This document shows, one piece after another, positions 14,228 through 20,646 of a stretch of DNA of 20,646 nucleotides (position 1 is its first letter; each line of letters opens with the position of its first letter). Source of the stretch: VGDP01 sp040905845 (GTDB lineage Bacteria; Pseudomonadota; Alphaproteobacteria; SP197). The notes under the pieces are model-generated. The model saw only the letters and a list, made by a program, of their open reading frames with translations. It did not search any database and was not told where the DNA came from. Position numbers and translations under genes: made by a program. The stretch covers positions 1-20,646 of the forward strand of contig JBBDQV010000164.1 in the NCBI GenBank assembly GCA_040905845.1, written 5' to 3'.

Positions 14228-15774
14228 ATGAATCAGTCCGTCAGGCGGCCGCGCCCGGTCGTGCTTTGCGTGCTCGACGGTTGGGGCGAGGCCGACGTCC
14301 CCGGTCCGAACGCGATCCGCGACGCCCGCACGCCGACCTGGGACCGGCTAATGGCGACTTGCCCGCATGGGCTGCTCGACGCCTCCGAGCACCACGTCGG
14401 GCTGCCCGCAGGCCAGATGGGCAACTCGGAGGTCGGCCACATGAACCTCGGCGCCGGTCGGGTCGTGTTCCAGGACCTGCCGCGCATCGACCGGGCGATC
14501 GCCGACGGCTCGCTTGCCCGCCACCCGGTCCTCGTCGACCTGGCCGCCCGGCTGCGCGCGAGCGGCGGAGCATGCCATCTCATGGGCCTGCTTTCCCCTG
14601 GGGGCGTGCACAGCCACCAGGACCATATGGCGGCGCTCGCCCGCATCCTGGCCGAGGCCGGCGTGCCTGTGCGTGTCCAAGCCCTTCTCGACGGCCGCGA
14701 CACGCCGCCGCGCAGTGCCCAGGGCTACCTGGCCGCGTTCGAGCGGGCGGTCGCCGGCCACGACGTGTCGATCGCCACGGTCATCGGGCGCTACTACGCG
14801 ATGGACCGCGACAAGCGTTGGGAGCGGACCGAGCGCGCGTTCCGAGCGCTGGTCGAGCGTGACGGGGAGCACGCGCCGAGCGCCGCCGAGGCCGTCGCCA
14901 TGGCCTACGCGCGCGGCGAGTCCGATGAATTCGTGGCGCCGACCATCATCGGCGGCTTCGCCGGCATGAAGGACGGCGACGGCCTGGTCATGGCCAACTT
15001 CCGGGCCGACCGCGTGCGCCAGCTCCTCGCGGCCCTGCTCGACCCCGGGTTCGCGGGATTCACCCGCCGCCCCGTCGGCTTCGCCGCGGCGGCCGGCATG
15101 GTCGCGTACGCCAGCGCGCTCAGCCGGTTTCTCGTCACCCTGTTCCCGTCGATCGAGCTCGGCCACACCTTCGGCGAGGTGGTCGCGGAGGCGGGGCTGC
15201 GTCAGCTCCGCATCGCCGAGACCGAGAAGTACGCGCACGTCACGTTCTTCTTCGGCGGCGGCCGCGAGGAGCCCTACCCCGGCGAGGACCGGATTCTGGT
15301 CCCTTCGCCCAAGGTCGCGACCTATGACCTGGCCCCCGCCATGTCCGCCCCCGAGGTCACCGACCGGCTGGTCGCGGCGATCGACGCCGGCACCTACGAC
15401 GTGATCGTCGTCAACTACGCCAACGCCGACATGGTCGGACATACCGGCGACCACCGCGCGGCCGTCGCCGCGATCGAGGCGGTCGACGCCTGCCTCGGGC
15501 GTCTGGCCGAGGCGGTCGAGCGCGCGGGCGGCGCGCTGCTGATCACGGCCGATCATGGCAACGCCGAGCAGATGTTCGACGCCGCGACCGGCCAGCCGCA
15601 CACCGCGCACACCTCGAACCGAGTACCGGTGATCCTGCAGGGCGCGCCCGCCACGGCCCGGCTGCGCGACGGGCGCCTGGCCGACGTGGCGCCGACCCTG
15701 CTCGCGCTGCTGGGCCTGCCCAAGCCGGCCGAGATGACCGGTCAAACTCTCATGTCGTCGCGCGCCGCGCCCGC
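14228..15774 (+). CDS. gpmI: 2,3-bisphosphoglycerate-independent phosphoglycerate mutase, 3' end in gap
   Basis: About 515 residues are readable, nearly the full family length. This Mn-dependent enzyme interconverts 3- and 2-phosphoglycerate in glycolysis. Visible are VLDGWGE near the N-terminus, the catalytic Ser67 in GQMGNSEVGHMNLGAGR, LLSPGGVHSHQDH, LLDGRDTPPRS, IGRYYAMDRDKRWER, NFRADRVRQL, EKYAHVTFFFGGG, NYANADMVGHTGD and TADHGNAEQM. The ATG at 14228 was chosen; a GTG nine bases upstream is possible. The reading frame enters the 10-N gap after TGQTLMSSRAAPA with no stop seen. The true stop is probably inside or just after the gap. envC follows immediately. Confidence 0.97.
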
Positions 15775-15784
15775 NNNNNNNNNN
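15775..15784. other. Assembly gap (10 Ns)
   Basis: Ten unknown bases, a typical fixed-size placeholder, so the real length is unknown. The flanks are very GC-rich and self-complementary (GGCGCGCC type). The gpmI stop and any envC upstream signals are hidden here. Confidence 0.95.
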
Positions 15785-15801
15785 GCCGGCGCGCCGCCTG
15801 C

Positions 15802-17109
15802 GTGCCTGACCGCGCGCGATTGGTCTTGGCCGTGGCCGCGCTCCTGGCTTGCGCGGCCGGCGGCGCCGTGGCGCAGGATCAGCCGGCGCCCGATCAACGC
15901 CTGGCCGACGTCGAGGAACGCCTCGACGCGGCACGCGAGGAACAAAGCCTTTACGCCGACGACGTGAGCGCGCTCAACGTCCGCCTCGCCGAGCTCGGCC
16001 GCGAGCTCGTCGCGCGCGCCGCCGAGGTGCAGCGCATGGAGGCGGCGGTGATGACCGTCGAGGCTCGCCTCGCGAAACTCAAGGCCACCGAGGCGGAGCG
16101 AACGGCGGCCCTGGCGGCGCGCCGCGACACGCTTTCGGCGCTGGTCTCGGCGCTTCTGGGGCTGGCGCGGCGACCGCCCGAGGCACTCGTCGCCATGCCC
16201 GGCACGCTCGCCGACGTCCGTCACACGGGTCTTCTGCTCGCGGCCCTCGTCCCCGAGCTCGGCGCCGAAGCCGCTTCGCTCGACGCCGACCTGAGATCGC
16301 TCGCCTCGCTGCGCGTGAGCTTGGCGGAGGAGCGCGACGCGCACGGCCAGGCCATCGCCAGGCTGACCGAGGGTCGCGAGCGCGTCACGGCGCTGCTGAC
16401 GGAGACCGCCGAGCTTCGGGCAGCCCGGCTCGGCGATCGCCGCGACGCCGCCCAACGCGCCGCCGCGCTCGCCGCCGAGGCCCAGGACCTCAAGGCCCTG
16501 ATCGCGGCTCTGGCCGAGGCGGAACCGGCGGTGGTGGCCGAGCCCGAGCTCGCGGAGGGCGTCCTGGGATCGGCGGGAACCGGGGCCATTCCCGTGCCGG
16601 CGGGCAAGCCGGCGCCCTCGACCGGGGCGGTGGCGGCTGGCACTTCCGCTCCGGTGGTGACCGAGACCGTCGTCATGGAGCCGAGCGAGTCCGGCTCTGG
16701 CGCCATCGTATCCCTTGCGCCTTCGCCGAAGTTGCCCGCCGTGGGCGACATCGTGCGCCGGTTCGGCGAGCCCGGCGAGGACGGCCAGATCAGCCGGGGC
16801 CTCGTCATCGCCACGACGCTCCGGGCCCAGGTCGTCGCGCCGCGCGCCGGCGAGGTCGTCTACGCGGGGCGGTTCAAGAATCTCGGGGAACTCTTGATCA
16901 TCGCTCACGGCGACGAATATCATTCGGTGTTGGCGGGCTTCGCGAGGATCGACGCGGTGGTGGGCCAGCGCGTCTCGGTCGGCGAGCCGGTCGGCGTCAT
17001 GGGAGACGCCGAGGGCGAAACGTCGCTCTATGTCGAGTTGCGACGGGCCGGCGAGCCCGTCGACCCCTTGCCGTGGCTCAGCACGGCCCAGAACGAGGAC
17101 GGTAGCTAA
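15802..17109 (+). CDS. envC: EnvC-like murein hydrolase activator with degenerate LytM domain
   Basis: A 435-residue secreted protein. A signal peptide (RLVLAVAALLACAAGGAVAQ, cleaved near residue 25) leads into a long Ala/Glu/Arg-rich coiled coil (about 28-230), a Pro/Ala linker and a C-terminal LytM/M23-like domain. The zinc ligands of active M23 peptidases are absent: the HxxxD position reads SRGLVI and the HxH position reads SLYVELRR. It is therefore probably a catalytically dead activator of amidases at the division site, as E. coli EnvC is. The GTG at 15802 precedes the signal peptide; anything earlier is lost in the gap. The stop overlaps the ctpA ATG (TAATG). The envC-ctpA pair is conserved in alphaproteobacteria. 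Confidence 0.88.
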   Translation: MPDRARLVLAVAALLACAAGGAVAQDQPAPDQRLADVEERLDAAREEQSLYADDVSALNVRLAELGRELVARAAEVQRMEAAVMTVEARLAKLKATEAERTAALAARRDTLSALVSALLGLARRPPEALVAMPGTLADVRHTGLLLAALVPELGAEAASLDADLRSLASLRVSLAEERDAHGQAIARLTEGRERVTALLTETAELRAARLGDRRDAAQRAAALAAEAQDLKALIAALAEAEPAVVAEPELAEGVLGSAGTGAIPVPAGKPAPSTGAVAAGTSAPVVTETVVMEPSESGSGAIVSLAPSPKLPAVGDIVRRFGEPGEDGQISRGLVIATTLRAQVVAPRAGEVVYAGRFKNLGELLIIAHGDEYHSVLAGFARIDAVVGQRVSVGEPVGVMGDAEGETSLYVELRRAGEPVDPLPWLSTAQNEDGS

Positions 17110-18413
17110 TGCAGATCGTGAGATTACTTGCGGTGGTCGGCCTGGCCTGGGCCGGCATCGCGATGGCGTCGGATCGGGCGCACGCGGCGAGCAACGAGAC
17201 GTACCGCCAGCTCAACCTGTTCGGTGACGTCTTCGAGCGCGTGCGCGCCGACTACGTCGAGGAAGTGACCGACAGCCAGCTCATCGAGGCCGCGATCAAC
17301 GGCATGCTGAGCGCGCTCGACCCCCACTCGAGTTATCTCAATCCCGAGAACTTCGAGGAGATGCAGGTCCAGACGAAGGGCGAGTTCGGCGGGCTCGGCA
17401 TCGAGGTCACCATGGAAAACGGCGTCGTCAAGGTCGTCTCGCCGATCGACGACACGCCCGCGTTCCGCGCCGGCATCCAGGCCGGGGACCTGATCACCAG
17501 CCTCGACGGCGAGCCGGTGATGGGCCTGACGCTGTCCGAGGCGGTCGAGCGCATGCGCGGGCCGGTCGATACGCCGATCACCCTGACGATCGTGCGCGAG
17601 GGCGTCGACGCGTCGTTCGACGTCACGCTGAAGCGCGACGTGATCCAGATCCAGTCGGTCCGCTCGCGCCTCGAGGACACCATCGGCTACATCCGCATCA
17701 CCCAGTTCAGCGAGCGGACCGAACTCGGCGTCAAGGAGGCCATGGACACGTTCAAGCGCGAGCTCGGCGACCGCCTCGAGGGCGTGGTCATCGACCTGCG
17801 CAACAACCCGGGCGGCCTGCTCGACCAGGCCGTCGCGGTGTCCGACGCGTTCCTCGACAAGGGCGAGATCGTCTCGACCCGGGGCCGCCGGCCCGACAGC
17901 ATCCAGCGCTTCAACAGCCGGCCCGGCGACGAAGCCGAAGGCCTGCCGATGGTCGTCATGATCAACAGCGGCTCCGCCTCGGCGTCCGAGATCGTCGCCG
18001 GCGCATTGCAGGACCATCGCCGGGCGATCGTGCTCGGCACGCGCTCGTTCGGCAAGGGCTCGGTCCAGACGATCATCCCGCTCGGCGCGAGCGGCGCGAT
18101 CCGCCTGACCACGGCGCGCTACTTCACGCCGGCCGGGCGCTCGATCCAGGCGCTCGGCATCGATCCCGACATCCTGGTCGAGCAGGCCCGGCTCGAGCCG
18201 GTCGAGGCTGGGCTCGAACGCCACGAGGCCGATCTGCGCAACATCCTGACCAACGGCCAGAACGGGGCCGAGGAAGAAGCCTCGCCGGAGCCGGAGCCGG
18301 GCGCCGAGGCCGAAGAACAGACCGACGTGGGGCTCGAGGACTACCAGCTCGCGCGCGCGCTCGACCTGTTGCATGGCATCGCGCTCTACCGGGCCCAGCT
18401 CGCCGTCAACTAG
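17109..18413 (+). CDS. ctpA: C-terminal processing protease (S41 family), periplasmic
   Basis: A 434-residue serine protease. A signal peptide (VRLLAVVGLAWAGIAMA, cleavage near AHA-A at 27) is followed by an N-terminal helical region with MLSALDPHSSYLNPENF, a PDZ domain (about 95-175, GGLGIEV..AGIQAGDLI) and the S41 core. The catalytic dyad is Ser291 in NSGSASASEIVAGAL and Lys316 in SFGKGSVQT. An acidic, Glu/Pro-rich tail (EEEASPEPEPG) precedes a conserved final helix. It trims C-termini of periplasmic proteins and may regulate cell-wall hydrolases, which fits the adjoining envC, whose stop overlaps its start. All active-site elements are intact. Confidence 0.97.
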   Translation: MQIVRLLAVVGLAWAGIAMASDRAHAASNETYRQLNLFGDVFERVRADYVEEVTDSQLIEAAINGMLSALDPHSSYLNPENFEEMQVQTKGEFGGLGIEVTMENGVVKVVSPIDDTPAFRAGIQAGDLITSLDGEPVMGLTLSEAVERMRGPVDTPITLTIVREGVDASFDVTLKRDVIQIQSVRSRLEDTIGYIRITQFSERTELGVKEAMDTFKRELGDRLEGVVIDLRNNPGGLLDQAVAVSDAFLDKGEIVSTRGRRPDSIQRFNSRPGDEAEGLPMVVMINSGSASASEIVAGALQDHRRAIVLGTRSFGKGSVQTIIPLGASGAIRLTTARYFTPAGRSIQALGIDPDILVEQARLEPVEAGLERHEADLRNILTNGQNGAEEEASPEPEPGAEAEEQTDVGLEDYQLARALDLLHGIALYRAQLAVN

Positions 18414-18436
18414 CCGGGCGGGCGAGGTGAGCGGGC

Positions 18437-18925
18437 ATGCTGCCGTATCGCCCGTGCGTCGGGCTGTTCCTGTTCAACCGCGCCGGCCTAGTGTTCGTCG
18501 GCGAGCGCGACGACATGCCCGGCGCCTGGCAGATGCCCCAGGGCGGCATCGACAAGGGCGAGGCGCCGGCCGAGGCGGCGTTGCGCGAGCTCGGCGAGGA
18601 GGTCGGGACCACGGCGGCCGAAATCGTCGCCGAGACGCGCGACTGGCTCGCCTACGACCTGCCGCCGCACCTGCTAGGGCGCGTCTGGGGTGGCCGCTAT
18701 CGGGGCCAGCGCCAGAAATGGTTCGCGCTCCGTTTCATCGGCGAGGACCGCGACATCGCGCTCGACGCAAAGCCACACCCGGAGTTCGTCGCCTGGCGCT
18801 GGGCCGAGGCACACCACCTGCCCGCGCTCACCGTCGGCTTCAAGCGCGCGATCTACGAAAAGGTCATCGAGGAGTTCGGCCCGCTGCTGATTGGCTCGTC
18901 AGGCTATCCGTCCGGAGCCGCGTGA
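18437..18925 (+). CDS. rppH: RNA pyrophosphohydrolase (Nudix)
   Basis: A 162-residue Nudix hydrolase that removes pyrophosphate from triphosphorylated mRNA 5' ends and starts RNase E-dependent decay. The Nudix box fits GX5EX7REUXEEXGU: G36, E42, R50-E51, E54-E55, G57. Typical RppH segments are YRPCVGLFLFN, GAWQMPQGGID, GQRQKWFALRF and FKRAIYEKVIEEF. The ATG at 18437 follows the ctpA stop by 23 bases, with GGCGAGGTGAG upstream, so it probably ends the envC-ctpA-rppH operon. Its last 22 bases overlap the 3' end of the convergent nuclease-like pseudogene; no terminator is evident between them. Confidence 0.96.
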   Translation: MLPYRPCVGLFLFNRAGLVFVGERDDMPGAWQMPQGGIDKGEAPAEAALRELGEEVGTTAAEIVAETRDWLAYDLPPHLLGRVWGGRYRGQRQKWFALRFIGEDRDIALDAKPHPEFVAWRWAEAHHLPALTVGFKRAIYEKVIEEFGPLLIGSSGYPSGAA

Positions 18926-19717
18926 TCGGTCGAGCTGTCGCCGTTCTTTGCGACAGGCTTGTCATTCCTTATGACGATATCCGAACGTTTGTAGACACTT
19001 CTTCCCTTAAGTTTCTTGGCGGGTTGCTTCACGCCGAACGTGTGCGTTCGACCTCCCCCCGCATCCCCAGCGGAACTCTTTTGGTACGTCCAATCACCCT
19101 TCTCAAGATTCACGACGTCGACACGCCAGATCACAACAGGTCGTCCTGGTTCTATAGATTCTGTTGGATCTACTAGGTAACGCCATATAATACCAGGGGG
19201 CAGTGACGATGACCGCTTACCTCATGCTTCGAGACGCCGGCTTCGCCGGCTCCTCAGCATGAGGTAAGGGGTTGTGGCTATGGGAAAAACCTCGTCCTGA
19301 GGAGCGCCCAAAGGGCGCGTCTCGAAGGACAGGCTACGAGTCAACCTCAGGGGCTCTTGGTATAATGTACCAACCTGGGTGATCATAGTGTGATTGGATA
19401 TCCCATTGCCGCTTGCTTCCCTTGCTTTCCAAACAGTGCGCTGGAATTGGGTTCACTCCTGATCCCCGACGCCTCAAGTCAGGGAACCGTTGCTGTGCGG
19501 TATCGACGTTGCGATGTTTTTCGTAGGCGCTGACGGCGTCAAGCGCCTTCGTCCCAAAGATTCCGAGGATCGCGCTAAACACGTTGGCCTGCTCGAAGTA
19601 GAGATCGACGAGATCGACCAATTGCTTCTCGATGTAGAAGACCGCCTTTCGAATCGCGGCGACGTCGAGCCCGGGCGGCAGAGGCACGGAATGGTCGAAG
19701 TCAGCGGCTCGCGGCAT
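18904..19717 (-). pseudogene. PD-(D/E)xK restriction-endonuclease-like gene split by a repeat insertion
   Basis: The left and right fragments lie in different frames. The first part starts at the ATG at 19717, 17 bases inside the end of the methyltransferase gene. It holds KAVFYIEKQLVDLVDLYFEQ and a possible nuclease core: FPD (78-80) and, 17 residues later, ESK (97-99). After codon 119 (GWYII) a 169-base element intervenes. The second part resumes at WRYLVDPTES and continues VVIWRVDVVNLEKGDW to the stop at 18904. Removing the element and one TATAAT copy leaves 639 bases, an unbroken 212-residue frame. The restriction role is inferred from the motif and the methyltransferase partner. The family is not recognised with certainty. 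The C-terminal end overlaps rppH. Confidence 0.75.
19192..19360. mobile_element. 169-bp double-hairpin (BIME/MITE-like) element with 6-bp target duplication
   Basis: The element is bracketed by TATAAT at 19186-19191 and 19361-19366. It contains two copies of one repeat in opposite orientation: CTTCGAGACG..GCTCCTCAG (19227-19257) and CTGAGGAGC..GCGTCTCGAAG (19297-19327). Each has its own inner palindrome (GCCGGC ttc GCCGGC; GCGCCC aaa GGGCGC). The first copy is extended by a perfect 13-base stem (19216-19228 with 19256-19268). Ends are weakly inverted (CCAGGGGGC against CCAAGAGCC). The CTGAGGAGC..CTCGAAG unit is a pattern widely dispersed in alphaproteobacteria (from memory). No coding capacity, so it must be moved in trans. 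Confidence 0.85.
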
Positions 19718-20605
19718 ACCGTGGATGTACCGATGAGGACAAATCGGCCAAGAGGGGAATCGAAAGCTCCGCCATCGCATAGTATTCTTCATTGGACTCG
19801 ATGCCGATCGCATCGATGCCGCAAGCCTTGGCGGCAGCAATCGTGGAGCCCGAGCCCATAAACGGATCGAGTACGATCCCGTGCCCCATGGGCAGGCTTG
19901 CACTCACGACTTGTCGTAGAAAGCTCTGTGGCTTGAGCGAAGGATGAGGCGCGATCTCGCGTTCGCGACCGCGGGCCGGCGCTGAATAGATTAGGTCGCG
20001 AAAGGGCTGCTCTGGTGAGATGCGGCGAAGCCCTCCAGTTCCCCATCTGCGAAGATTGTCCTGGACGCGGCCTTGGCACGGCTTACGAAAGAGACCCCAG
20101 GGCTCCCAGCACGACCGCGGCATGACCGAGACGTCGGGGAACTCGTCGTGAGCGTTCTTAGGCCGGTCGCCACCACGCAGCGTGTGGACGACGCGAATGA
20201 TCTCGCCGCGCTTCTCGAATCCCGCCCCGATGAACGGCTCATAGACCAAATATGAAACCAGCGGGTTCGTGGCGACGAACACATGGGCACCCGGAACGAC
20301 AACCCGATGGAGCAGCCGAGAGAACTCGGCGAAGAATTCTCTCAAAGTAGCCTTGTGGACGTCCGACAGAACCGTGAACCGTGGCAGCGGCCGACGCTGA
20401 TGCCCATCGAAGGAGGGTGGAATGCGCCAACCCCCCCACGCTTTGCCCGCATCTTGGCCAGTTCGGCCTCCGTATACTCGAGGAGGCCATATGGCGGATC
20501 GGTCACGACCGCGTGGACTGAGTCTGGGGCCGCCGAACTGAGCCAAGTGAAGGCATCGCCTAGGAAAAGCCGATAGCCTGGGTCCTGGGGCCTAGCCCGA
20601 ATTAT
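19701..20605 (-). pseudogene. Decayed beta-class DNA adenine/cytosine methyltransferase
   Basis: Catalytic motif IV DPPY (20500-20489) lies in one frame, within YRLFLGDAFTWLSSAAP and HAVVTDPPYGLLEYT. The rest lies in another frame: WRIPPSFDGHQRRPLPRFTVLSD, HPSLKPQSFLRQ and AdoMet motif I LDPFMGSGSTIAAA (around 19868), ending HPRYAASR. Motif IV before motif I is the beta-class order; DPPY favours N6-adenine. The frame break sits at or beside a G7 run (20437-20431). Relatives as I recall them read GGVWRIPP there, so loss of one T just after the run is as likely. The upstream frame also has no ATG, GTG or TTG before the conserved start; an ATG at 20609 is out of frame. It appears to be non-functional unless frames are joined. 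Confidence 0.8.
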
Positions 20606-20646
20606 TCATCGCGGCACTGATATTGGGTTGGCGGATGTAGCGTAAG

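Noticed and set aside
14348..15934. Long minus-strand open frame of over 500 codons opposite gpmI
   Set aside because: Antisense shadow of a highly conserved gene in GC-rich DNA; no family resemblance, and it runs through the N gap.
15802..17109. Active M23 (LytM) endopeptidase
   Set aside because: The zinc-binding HxxxD and HxH positions are replaced (SRGLV, SLYVE), so an EnvC-like activator is the better call.
17124..18374. Long minus-strand open frame opposite ctpA
   Set aside because: The plus strand encodes an intact S41 protease; the antisense product has the Arg/Asp/Ala-rich look of a shadow.
1..20646. CRISPR array or cas genes
   Set aside because: No regularly spaced direct repeats and no Cas motifs were seen.

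Overview
The window comes from a strongly GC-rich alphaproteobacterium, probably Rhodospirillales-like. This is inferred from the conserved gene order obgE-proB-proA-nadD-rsfS-rlmH-gpmI-envC-ctpA-rppH and from the protein sequences; no search was run. A run of 10 Ns at 15775-15784 shows it is a draft assembly.

Left accessory region (1-6286). All genes are on the minus strand except an insertion sequence. In transcription order there is a type III-like restriction subunit (res, 4673-1629), a minimal nucleotidyltransferase (MNT, 1619-1314), a NYN/LabA-type putative nuclease (1130-414), and the start of a DNA methyltransferase (mod) that runs off the left edge. The order res-MNT-NYN-mod is unusual, because type III loci normally read mod-res. 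An IS5-family element (about 4849-5754) sits just upstream of res. About 530 bases with no recognisable gene follow, then tRNA-Ser(CGA), whose 3' end points at this region. That is the usual geometry of a tRNA-borne island.

Centre (6376-8360). A glutathionyl-hydroquinone reductase gene (yqjG) is followed by a small, less GC-rich two-gene cassette resembling HicB/HicA toxin-antitoxin pairs. The intergenic region between the cassette and rplU carries a TTAA-N7-TTAA palindrome (the CtrA-box pattern) and a good sigma-70-type promoter for rplU.

Core block (8359-18925, plus strand). The order is rplU-rpmA-obgE-proB-proA, a cluster of REP-like hairpins, then nadD-rsfS-rlmH-gpmI-(gap)-envC-ctpA-rppH. 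Several junctions overlap by one to four bases, implying translational coupling. The block covers ribosome assembly and modification, proline and NAD synthesis, glycolysis, cell-wall hydrolase control and mRNA decapping. rsfS and rlmH both lack a canonical start codon where their families should begin.

Right end (18904-20646, minus strand). This holds a decayed type II-like restriction-modification pair. The methyltransferase has no usable start and a frameshift. The downstream PD-(D/E)xK nuclease-like gene is split by a 169-bp double-hairpin element flanked by a perfect 6-bp direct repeat (TATAAT). Removing the element plus one repeat copy restores a continuous 212-residue reading frame exactly. 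This scar is the best-supported unusual feature. The most biologically suggestive one is the MNT and NYN pair inside the type III locus.
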